6,505 bases of DNA from an uncultured Clostridia bacterium. Lineage in GTDB: Bacteria > Bacillota > Clostridia > HGM11514. This document shows, piece after piece, positions 1-5,385 of the stretch (position 1 is its first letter; every line of letters begins with the position of its first letter). The DNA lies in contig CABSMD010000149.1 of the NCBI GenBank assembly GCA_902478725.1, positions 1 through 6,505 of the forward strand, given 5' to 3'. Made by a program: the position numbers and the translations under genes. The notes under the pieces are model-generated. The model had not been told where the DNA came from, did no database searches, and saw nothing but the letters and a program-made list of their open reading frames with translations.

Positions 1-468
1 GAGACGGCGCGAGCCATTGCGCGCCGGCGGAATCTGGAGGTTTCGACCAATCCTGAGCTGCGTGAGATCAACGGCGGGGAGTGGGAGGACGTACCGTGGG
101 ACGACCTGCCGGAGAAATTTCCGGAGTCCTATGGGCATTGGCTGCATAGGATGGATTTGCTGCAAATGCCGGGCGGCGAGAGCGCTGAGGAATTTCGGCG
201 GCGCGTCGTTACGGCTGTGGAGAAAATCGCGGATGAAAATGAAGGAAAGTCGGTCTGTATTGTCACACACGGGACGGTGATCAAGGTGCTTTTGTGCCAT
301 TTCAAAGGGATCGGGCTGGACAGGTTCTGCGACCAGCCCTGGCAGGACAACGCCTCGATCACGGTTGTGGAAAAAGAGGACGGAAACGATCGTGTTCTGC
401 TGGAAGGATTTGCGGGGCATTTGGGTGAATACAGTACATTGGCCAAGCAGGACTGGTGGAAAAAATAA
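1..468 (+). CDS. Histidine phosphatase family protein (phosphoglycerate mutase-like), 5' end cut off by window
   Basis: The frame is open from base 1 to a TAA at 466-468, giving 155 visible residues. The fragment begins ETARAIA, which matches the segment just after the first catalytic motif (RHG) in this superfamily, so about 45-50 N-terminal residues including the nucleophilic histidine lie upstream. Visible hallmarks are LREINGGEWE (residues 20-29, with the likely acid/base Glu22), PGGES (57-61), and VTHG (88-91) holding the second catalytic histidine, His90. NASIT near residue 117 is also typical. The family hydrolyses or transfers phosphate through a phosphohistidine intermediate, and members act on sugar phosphates, alpha-ribazole phosphate, nucleotides or other small molecules. 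The substrate cannot be read from this fragment. pyrE follows after 15 bases, so the two are probably co-transcribed. The internal ATG at 151 is not the start. Confidence 0.9.
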   Translation, partial: ETARAIARRRNLEVSTNPELREINGGEWEDVPWDDLPEKFPESYGHWLHRMDLLQMPGGESAEEFRRRVVTAVEKIADENEGKSVCIVTHGTVIKVLLCHFKGIGLDRFCDQPWQDNASITVVEKEDGNDRVLLEGFAGHLGEYSTLAKQDWWKK

Positions 469-470
469 AC

Positions 471-476
471 GGGAGG
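471..476 (+). promoter_or_regulatory. Ribosome binding site of pyrE, fixing a TTG start
   Basis: GGGAGG lies 7 bases before the TTG at 484. A second in-frame TTG follows directly at 487, 10 bases from the site; the first has the better spacing. No ATG occurs near the conserved N-terminus, so a TTG start is accepted. Confidence 0.7.
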
Positions 477-483
477 GATTTCA

Positions 484-1059
484 TTGTTGACGAACGAAAG
501 GGTAACCGAGGTTTTAAAAGAAGCAGGCGTGTTGCAGGAAGGGCATTTTCGCCTGACATCGGGACGGCACAGCGACAAATACATGCAGTGTGCAAAAATT
601 TTTCAATATGATACATACAGCGAGGAGCTTTGTGCGGCGCTGGCGGAGAAATTTGCAGAGGATAAGATCGACCTGGTGATCGGTCCGGCGATCGGTGCGG
701 TGATCATGTCCTACGAGATGGGGCGGCAGCTCAAGGTGAAAAACATCTTTGCCGAGCGCGAGAATGGTGCAATGACCCTGCGCCGTGGCTTTGCGGTGGA
801 GCCGGGACAGCGCGTGCTGGTGGTGGAGGACGTCGTGACCACCGGCGGGTCGGTCAAAGAGGTCATCGAGCTTGTCAGGCAAAGCGGCGGCATCGTCGCG
901 GGCGTAGGCTCGATTGTAGACCGGACGGGCGGAAAGATATCGTTCGGCTGTAAATATGAGTCGGTCATCGCGGTTGAAATTACCTCTTATGAACCGGAGG
1001 AATGTCCGCTTTGCAAAAAAGGCCTCCCGATCATCAAGCCGGGAAGCCGGACGGTTTAA
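484..1059 (+). CDS. pyrE: Orotate phosphoribosyltransferase
   Basis: This cytosolic enzyme joins orotate to PRPP to make orotidine 5'-monophosphate, the fifth step of de novo UMP synthesis. The protein is 191 residues, a normal length for the short bacterial type. The PRPP-binding loop is clear: VLVVEDVVTTGGS at residues 111-123. The N-terminal stretch HFRLTSGRHSDKY (21-33) is the substrate-binding region, and GPAIGAV (68-74) precedes the flexible loop region AERENG (90-95). The C-terminus carries CPLC (174-177) and ends KPGSR, as in the Thermus/clostridial subgroup. The start is TTG at 484, supported by a GGGAGG site. The gene follows the histidine phosphatase gene by 15 bases and is closed by a strong terminator 15 bases after its stop. 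No PyrR-type attenuator is visible inside the window; any such control would lie further upstream. Confidence 0.97.
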   Translation: MLTNERVTEVLKEAGVLQEGHFRLTSGRHSDKYMQCAKIFQYDTYSEELCAALAEKFAEDKIDLVIGPAIGAVIMSYEMGRQLKVKNIFAERENGAMTLRRGFAVEPGQRVLVVEDVVTTGGSVKEVIELVRQSGGIVAGVGSIVDRTGGKISFGCKYESVIAVEITSYEPEECPLCKKGLPIIKPGSRTV

Positions 1060-1074
1060 ACATACAGAATTCAT

Positions 1075-1108
1075 CCCCGGAGGAATGTTGCTTCTCCGGG
1101 GTTATTTT
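1075..1108 (+). terminator. Intrinsic terminator after pyrE
   Basis: A 10-base-pair stem pairs 1075-1084 with 1092-1101 (CCCCGGAGGA with TTCTCCGGGG, one G-T pair), has a 7-base loop and is followed by TTATTTT at 1102-1108. It lies 15 bases after the pyrE stop and is a textbook Rho-independent terminator on the plus strand. It ends only 18 bases before the rlmD start. Confidence 0.88.
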
Positions 1109-1126
1109 CAATGAATTGGTGATGAA

Positions 1127-2497
1127 ATGGTAAAAAATGATGATATTGTATTGACAATAGACGGCCAGGGCAGCGAAGGGGAAGGGGTCGGCCATGCGGA
1201 TGGTATGGCGGTGTTCGTACCCGGCCTGCTGATAGGGGAAGAAGCGGAGGTCAGGATTGTCAAGGTCAAGAGGACGTATGCCTATGGAAAAGCCGTGCGC
1301 ATTTTAAAGCCCTCGCCCGCGCGGGTTGAGCCGGTCTGTCCGGTGTACCGCCAATGCGGCGGCTGTCATCTGCAGCATATGAGCTATGCCGAGGAGCTGC
1401 GGTTCAAAACCGATCGGGTGGCACAGGCGATGCGGCGGATCGGCGGCCTGTCCGTGCCGGTACATCCGGCAGAGGGAATGGAGAATCCTTTGGCCTATCG
1501 CAATAAAGCGCAGTTCCCGGTTGGTTCGGCGGTGGATGGCGGCGTACGGATCGGTTTTTACGCCAAGCGGTCCCATGTGATTGTCGATTCGGATACCTGT
1601 TTGATCCAGCATCCGTCAATCAACCGGGCGGTGGAAGCCGTTCGCGGCTTTTTGGAGACGCATAAAATTTCATTGTATAATGAAAAGACAGGCGGCGGCT
1701 TTGTGCGTCATCTGTTTGTCCGCGTCGGTTTTGCGACGGGAGAGGTCATGGTCTGCCTGGTTACCGCCGGCAAGGATTTTGCACAAAGCGGGGAATTTGT
1801 AGAGGCGGTCCGCGCGGCCTGCCCCGAAGTGGTGAGCATTCAGCAAAATGTGAATCCTGACCGAACAAACGTCATTTTGGGGCAAGAGACCATCATACTT
1901 TACGGCAAGGACACGGTTCGGGACAAGCTTGGGGGATTGGATTTTGACATCTCGCTCCGTTCTTTTTACCAGGTCAACCCGGCGCAGACCCAAAAGCTAT
2001 ACCAAAAGGCGTTGGAGTTGGCGGATTTAAGCGGACGGGAAACCGTACTCGATCTGTATTGCGGCATCGGCACGATTTCGCTCTTTTTGGCCCGTCACGC
2101 AAAGCGGGTGTATGGTGTGGAGATCGTGTCCGAGGCTGTGCGGGATGCGAAGCACAATGCGCAGATCAACGGCATTGCTAACGCAGAATTTATAGAAGGC
2201 GATGCAAAAATGGCAGTTGAACGCTTTACGGGTGAACCCATAGACTGCATTGTGATCGATCCGCCGCGCACAGGCTGTGATGAAGCAGTGCTTACCGCGC
2301 TGGGAGAAATTGCTCCTGAAAAAGTTGTATATATTTCCTGTAATCCCGCGACCTTGGCGCGTGATTTAAAGCTTTTGTCGGAATTGGGCTTTGTCCCTGG
2401 CGAGGTCTATCCCTTTGATCTTTTTCCGAGGACGTATCATATAGAATGCTGTGTTTCGCTGCAAAGAGCAGGGGACCTGAAACGGCCCTGCATATAA
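1127..2497 (+). CDS. rlmD: 23S rRNA (uracil-C5)-methyltransferase, RumA/RlmD/RlmCD family
   Basis: The 456-residue protein is full length for the RumA family, which uses S-adenosylmethionine to methylate C5 of uracil in 23S rRNA (U1939 for E. coli RlmD; U747 and U1939 for B. subtilis RlmCD). An N-terminal TRAM RNA-binding domain spans about 1-60. The [4Fe-4S] ligands appear as Cys71, Cys77, Cys80 (C-x5-C-x2-C) and Cys158. The SAM-binding loop is LDLYCGIGTISLFLA (308-322), followed by DPPRTGC (378-384) and SCNPATLARD (404-413) with catalytic Cys405. HIECCV (438-443) has the expected late glutamate, Glu440. The start is ATG 1127 with a weak GGTGAT site 3 bases before it. It sits just after the pyrE terminator and I see no convincing promoter. 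Whether it modifies one site or both cannot be decided, so the symbol follows usual annotation practice. Confidence 0.95.
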   Translation: MVKNDDIVLTIDGQGSEGEGVGHADGMAVFVPGLLIGEEAEVRIVKVKRTYAYGKAVRILKPSPARVEPVCPVYRQCGGCHLQHMSYAEELRFKTDRVAQAMRRIGGLSVPVHPAEGMENPLAYRNKAQFPVGSAVDGGVRIGFYAKRSHVIVDSDTCLIQHPSINRAVEAVRGFLETHKISLYNEKTGGGFVRHLFVRVGFATGEVMVCLVTAGKDFAQSGEFVEAVRAACPEVVSIQQNVNPDRTNVILGQETIILYGKDTVRDKLGGLDFDISLRSFYQVNPAQTQKLYQKALELADLSGRETVLDLYCGIGTISLFLARHAKRVYGVEIVSEAVRDAKHNAQINGIANAEFIEGDAKMAVERFTGEPIDCIVIDPPRTGCDEAVLTALGEIAPEKVVYISCNPATLARDLKLLSELGFVPGEVYPFDLFPRTYHIECCVSLQRAGDLKRPCI

Positions 2498-2502
2498 GTA
2501 TC

Positions 2503-2529
2503 TTCCTAAGCCTTAAGCCTGATTAGGAA
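2503..2529 (+). repeat. Inverted repeat between rlmD and the membrane protein gene
   Basis: TTCCTAA at 2503-2509 is perfectly complementary to TTAGGAA at 2523-2529, with a 13-base spacer. No T-run follows on the plus strand, so it is not a normal intrinsic terminator. It ends 4 bases before the ribosome binding site at 2534-2540. It may be an operator, an RNA hairpin that affects translation, or chance; only the repeat itself is seen. Confidence 0.45.
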
Positions 2530-2533
2530 CGGA

Positions 2534-2540
2534 AAAGGAG
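2534..2540 (+). promoter_or_regulatory. Ribosome binding site that selects ATG 2547
   Basis: AAAGGAG ends at 2540. An in-frame TTG starts at 2541 with zero spacing, which is too close for use, while ATG at 2547 has a 6-base spacing. The site therefore favours the ATG and a 158-residue product. Confidence 0.75.
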
Positions 2541-2546
2541 TTGAGC

Positions 2547-3023
2547 ATGGATATCTTAGCATTTGTAACGTTGATCATTGTTTTTATCGTATTGTTATGT
2601 ATAATTATCCATTTCTTGTCATCCTATAGGAAGGCTTTTTTTCTTACTCTGCTGTTGCTATTTATCGTTCTTCCTATATTTCTTTTTTGCTACTATTCAT
2701 ATGATGTGTCATTTAGAGATTTTATCAATATACATTTTTCTACGGTTTCTGCCCATACCTATACGATCGATACGATCCGTGGAGGGACTCTCCCGCTTCC
2801 GCCAAAGACGACCAAAAAATATAGATCATCCGATACCGATGCGACCTACATAACCAAAACAACGCTTGAAGATATTGTTTCTTTTTATAATAAATTTGCA
2901 AGTCCGGGTACGTTTGTCAGAGATTTGGAGTCAGACAAGATCCGGTTTCAATATCAGGAAAGGGCTGTCAGCATTACAATAGAACAGGATAGATACCAAA
3001 TGATGCATGTATGCATTGAATAA
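2547..3023 (+). CDS. Hypothetical two-helix membrane protein with a C-terminal extracytoplasmic domain
   Basis: I do not recognise this 158-residue protein. Two hydrophobic helices are evident at about 4-24 and 30-50, separated by a short SSYRK turn (25-29). By the positive-inside rule the turn is cytoplasmic, so both ends would face outward. The remaining ~100 residues are soluble: a polar proline-containing linker (83-95), then a region whose pattern suggests strand (100-104), helix (LEDIVSFYNKF, 107-117) and three strands (123-157). This resembles the small domains with a helix like DVIAFYKK seen in many Gram-positive extracellular proteins, but that is inference. There are no catalytic motifs and no lipobox. 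The gene follows rlmD by 49 bases and has a strong ribosome binding site. Its G+C is about 36% over 2581-3000, well below its neighbours, which may reflect membrane codons or acquisition. Confidence 0.75.
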   Translation: MDILAFVTLIIVFIVLLCIIIHFLSSYRKAFFLTLLLLFIVLPIFLFCYYSYDVSFRDFINIHFSTVSAHTYTIDTIRGGTLPLPPKTTKKYRSSDTDATYITKTTLEDIVSFYNKFASPGTFVRDLESDKIRFQYQERAVSITIEQDRYQMMHVCIE

Positions 3024-3060
3024 ATTGTAAATATGGCATTCGGGACATAAACCTTAACAC

Positions 3061-3091
3061 AACAGCCCAAGAGGTTACCTCCCGGGCTGTT
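3061..3091. terminator. Hairpin between convergent genes, possible two-way terminator
   Basis: AACAGCCC (3061-3068) pairs with GGGCTGTT (3084-3091). Inside, after a 2x2 mismatch, GAGG (3071-3074) pairs with CCTC (3078-3081) around a TTA loop. It lies where the plus and minus genes converge and could end both. The tails are poor: on the minus strand TT is followed by GTGTTAAGGTTT, and on the plus strand there is no real T-run. The minus-strand GNAT stop codon (3075-3077) lies within the hairpin loop. Confidence 0.5.
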
Positions 3092-3593
3092 CTGTATAAA
3101 ACAGGATATGCGGCATATCCATGTCATAATAGTGTTTGACGAAGGTTTTCAGAGGCTTCATCCCGTTGCGCCGCGCAACGGCTTGGGAAGGCAGGTTGTT
3201 GTCGCGTATGATGGAGCATACCTTGTGATACCCCAGCACGTCGAAGGCATATTGTTTACATGCAATTGCGGCCTCGGTGGCATAGCCCTGGTGCCAATGC
3301 TTCTTTTTGAACAGGTAACCGACCTCGCACCATGACTCGCCCTCGCAGTCCTGCATGGTGAGACCCGCCTGGCCAATCATCTCTCCGGTATCCCGCAGGA
3401 TAACCGCCCAAAGCCCAAAGCCATCGGTTTGATACCTCCCAAGCTGGCGGTTGAGCCAGTCGGTTACCTCGTCGTCAGAAAAGGCGTGCTCATACGCATA
3501 CATTACATCTTGATCCTGCAGGATTTCGTTTAAGTCCTCGCGGTCGTCCGTCGTCAGTTTTCGTAAATCCAGCCTTTCTGTATGTAAAATCAT
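3075..3593 (-). CDS. GNAT family N-acetyltransferase, RimJ/RimL type
   Basis: The 172-residue protein has the layout of the RimJ/RimL branch of GNAT enzymes, which move an acetyl group from acetyl-CoA to an amine on a protein N-terminus, antibiotic or small metabolite. It opens with TERLDLRKLTTDD (residues 5-17), typical of the branch. The acetyl-CoA pyrophosphate loop is HQGYATEA (101-108), and the C-terminal signature NNLPSQAVARRNGM (132-145) matches the usual N-x-x-S-x-x-x-x-x-x-x-G-[FM] region. EVGYLF (90-95) is the strand before the loop. The start is ATG 3593 with GGAGG at 3600-3604, 6 bases away. It lies 70 bases downstream of the radical SAM gene on the same strand. The substrate is unknown; the branch is too diverse to guess. 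Confidence 0.9.
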   Translation of the reverse strand: MILHTERLDLRKLTTDDREDLNEILQDQDVMYAYEHAFSDDEVTDWLNRQLGRYQTDGFGLWAVILRDTGEMIGQAGLTMQDCEGESWCEVGYLFKKKHWHQGYATEAAIACKQYAFDVLGYHKVCSIIRDNNLPSQAVARRNGMKPLKTFVKHYYDMDMPHILFYTEQPGR

Positions 3594-3663
3594 ACGAAAC
3601 CTCCAGTTGTTCCAAACAATTCCTTTTTCTCTAGATAAAACACTAGCCGTCGCATAGGTTCCA

Positions 3664-4671
3664 TCACTCCAAATGAAAAGATACGGTATCCGAGGGACGA
3701 AATAGTATATTCACTAGACCGAATTTCTGCAACAGGTAAGTGGAATTGCATTTTTTATGGCCTGATAGCCTGGAAAAGTAGGTTGCGGGCGCGTGAATAA
3801 TCAAATATTTTCCCTTGGTAGGCTTGTCCTCCAACAGTCGGTTGATGACCCGCAGAAATGCGGTACCTTCGCATAGTTCACGGAGGGCGGGGTGATTTGG
3901 CCCGGCGATAATATCGTCCTGCTCCGTCATACTTTCAGAGGAGGCCAGTCCGATCCGGATAACGGGAATATTTGCTTTATAAAAGATATGCAGCATTTCA
4001 CCGACCAAGCGGATGGTTGTGGACAGGGAATCCGGCCTGTAGGAGCCGGCGTGATACAGTTTTTCCAAAATCGTTCCTTTGATTACCAGCGTGGGGTAGA
4101 TTCGGACGCAGGCGGGTTCCAGCGGGACGATCTCCTGTGCGGAGGTGAGCGACTGCTTTGGCGAATCCCCGCACAATCCTGTCATAAGCTGGATACCCAG
4201 ATCAAAGCCGTATTCCTTGATCAGGCGGCTGCTTATCCTCGTCTGTTCGGCTGTGTGCCCCCGCCCACTAAGGGCAAGCACCGAATCGTCCATAGACTGC
4301 GCGCCCAGCTCGATCGTTTTAACATTGTAATCCTTCAAACGCTTCAAAATATCGTGATCGATCGCGTCCGGCCTTGTTGAAATCCGGATACCGCCAACCC
4401 GTCCGTCGTTTAAATAGCGATTGGCAAGCGCAAGATAAGCTTTCTGCTTGTCGGTAGGAATAGCGGTAAAGCTGCCGCCAAAATAGGCGATCTCGATCTG
4501 CTCACGCGGGAGGCGGATGGTAGCGAGGTGTTTTTCAATGATTTCCTCCGCCTGTAAAAGCGTCACTTCGCCCTGCTGCCCGGTGATTTTTTTCTGGTCA
4601 CAGAATACGCAATGATGCGGGCAGCCCAGATGCGGGATAAAGATGGGGATATTCACATGCTTACTCAACAC
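3664..4671 (-). CDS. Elp3-like radical SAM protein without acetyltransferase domain
   Basis: The protein has about 335 residues. Its N-terminal CPHHCVFC gives Cys17, Cys21 and Cys24, the C-x3-C-x2-C motif that binds the radical SAM [4Fe-4S] cluster and starts S-adenosylmethionine cleavage. Further Elp3/YhcC-like marks are YFGGSFTAI (63-71), STRPDAID (98-105), ELGAQSMDDSVL (121-132) with RGHT (137-140), and RIYPTLVIKGT (190-200). True Elp3, the tRNA wobble-uridine modifier, is longer and carries a C-terminal acetyltransferase domain that is absent here, so the reaction is unknown. Clostridia commonly encode such a protein beside rnc. The start is either GTG 4671 or TTG 4668; GAGGGG at 4675-4680 lies 3 and 6 bases from them respectively. 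With GTG 4671 the gene overlaps rnc by 11 bases, implying coupled translation. A TGA at 3664-3666 ends it. Confidence 0.9.
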   Translation of the reverse strand: MLSKHVNIPIFIPHLGCPHHCVFCDQKKITGQQGEVTLLQAEEIIEKHLATIRLPREQIEIAYFGGSFTAIPTDKQKAYLALANRYLNDGRVGGIRISTRPDAIDHDILKRLKDYNVKTIELGAQSMDDSVLALSGRGHTAEQTRISSRLIKEYGFDLGIQLMTGLCGDSPKQSLTSAQEIVPLEPACVRIYPTLVIKGTILEKLYHAGSYRPDSLSTTIRLVGEMLHIFYKANIPVIRIGLASSESMTEQDDIIAGPNHPALRELCEGTAFLRVINRLLEDKPTKGKYLIIHAPATYFSRLSGHKKCNSTYLLQKFGLVNILFRPSDTVSFHLE

Positions 4672-5341
4672 GTACCCCTCGCTGTTCCAATATGATTTTA
4701 GCCGCTGTCTGCTCCGCCTCCTTCTTGTTTTTTCCCTTGGCGGAGGCCATTGGTTTTCCCTTCCAGCTAGCCTCTACCTCAAATACCCTGTCATGGTCGG
4801 GGCCGGTCACATGCTTGACCGTGTATTCCACCGGAGGCTGCCCGTCGTGCTGAAAATGCTCCTGCAGAGCTGTTTTGTAATCCTTAAAGGTACTTGCGCT
4901 GGCCTGGGTGGATTCCCAGATGTCCGGCTCCAGCTGTTGCAGGACCCACTCCCTGGCCGCTTCCATCCCGCCGTCTAAAAAAATGGCGGCGATGACCGCT
5001 TCAAAAGCGTCCGACAGGATGGAGGCACGATCCCGTCCGCCTGAGCCGTCCTCTCCCTTGCCGAGCAAAATTGCATCTCCCAGATGGATTTTACGGGCAC
5101 ATTTGGCCAATTCCTGCTCGCACACAACCGAGGCGCGGATTTTTGTTAGCTTCCCCTCGGGGTATTCCGGAAATTTGTGATAGATATACTCGCTGACGAT
5201 CACGCTAAGCACCGAATCGCCCAAAAACTCCAGCCGTTCGTTGGAACGGGTGGAGTTTCGGCGTTCATTCACATAAGAGCTGTGTGTCAGGGCGGTTTGC
5301 AGCAAGTTTTTGTCAGAAAACTGGTAGCCTATGCTGATCAT
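4661..5341 (-). CDS. rnc: Ribonuclease III
   Basis: This 226-residue enzyme cuts double-stranded RNA, processing rRNA precursors and some mRNAs as a homodimer with Mg2+. The signature NERLEFLGDSVL (34-45) holds Glu35, Glu38 and Asp42; the second acidic pair is Asp111 and Glu114 in SDAFEAVIAAIFLDGG (110-125). The spacing agrees with the E. coli catalytic set. A double-stranded RNA-binding domain spans about 152-221, ending in the basic GKNKKEAEQTAAKIIL stretch (203-218). The start ATG 5341 is the only good choice, because an in-frame TGA lies three codons upstream. The nearest ribosome binding site, GGAAAGG at 5354-5360, is 12 bases away, which is long. It lies 44 bases after fabF and overlaps the radical SAM gene, so all three are likely one operon. 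Confidence 0.97.
   Translation of the reverse strand: MISIGYQFSDKNLLQTALTHSSYVNERRNSTRSNERLEFLGDSVLSVIVSEYIYHKFPEYPEGKLTKIRASVVCEQELAKCARKIHLGDAILLGKGEDGSGGRDRASILSDAFEAVIAAIFLDGGMEAAREWVLQQLEPDIWESTQASASTFKDYKTALQEHFQHDGQPPVEYTVKHVTGPDHDRVFEVEASWKGKPMASAKGKNKKEAEQTAAKIILEQRGVRVE
4675..4680 (-). promoter_or_regulatory. Ribosome binding site of the radical SAM gene, inside rnc
   Basis: On the minus strand GAGGGG lies within the last codons of rnc. It is 3 bases before GTG 4671 and 6 bases before TTG 4668. The spacing slightly favours TTG 4668, which would shorten the protein by one residue. Ribosomes finishing rnc pass directly over the site. Confidence 0.6.
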
Positions 5342-5353
5342 TGGACATCATAG

Positions 5354-5360
5354 CCTTTCC
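5354..5360 (-). promoter_or_regulatory. Ribosome binding site of rnc, long spacing
   Basis: GGAAAGG on the minus strand ends 12 bases before the ATG at 5341. The bases between contain two other ATG triplets out of frame with a real gene. The site directly abuts the hairpin at 5361-5377. Confidence 0.5.
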
Positions 5361-5377
5361 GGCCCGATATACGGGCC
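5361..5377 (-). repeat. Short GC-rich hairpin between fabF and rnc
   Basis: GGCCCG and CGGGCC form a perfect 6-base-pair stem around a 5-base TATAT loop. On the minus strand no T-run follows, so it should not terminate fabF transcripts strongly; on the plus strand only TTT follows and no plus gene is present. It touches the rnc ribosome binding site and may affect mRNA folding or decay there. Confidence 0.55.
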
Positions 5378-5385
5378 TTTGTCAA

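Noticed and set aside
174..1059. Functional pairing of the histidine phosphatase with pyrimidine synthesis
   Set aside because: Close spacing alone does not show it; the substrate cannot be read and the upstream operon is outside the window.
514..1074. 186-codon minus-strand open frame opposite pyrE
   Set aside because: It mirrors pyrE codons, is rich in His/Arg/Leu of the kind typical of antisense frames, and has no family features.
2415..2445. Possible promoter (TTGATC ... TATCAT/TATAGA) in the 3' end of rlmD for the membrane gene
   Set aside because: The possible spacings are 14 or 19 bases and neither box is close to consensus, so I cannot support it.
3003..3016. Repeated palindrome ATGCAT-GT-ATGCAT
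   Set aside because: It lies within the last codons of the membrane protein gene and is too short to mean more than chance.
3594..3663. Promoter or terminator between the radical SAM and GNAT genes
   Set aside because: On the minus strand there is TTTTAT as a possible -10 but only a poor -35 match, and only very short inverted repeats. Nothing beyond the GNAT ribosome binding site is convincing.
3892..4380. 162-codon plus-strand open frame
   Set aside because: It lies opposite the radical SAM gene, whose motifs are unmistakable, and its translation shows no recognisable domain or ribosome binding site.
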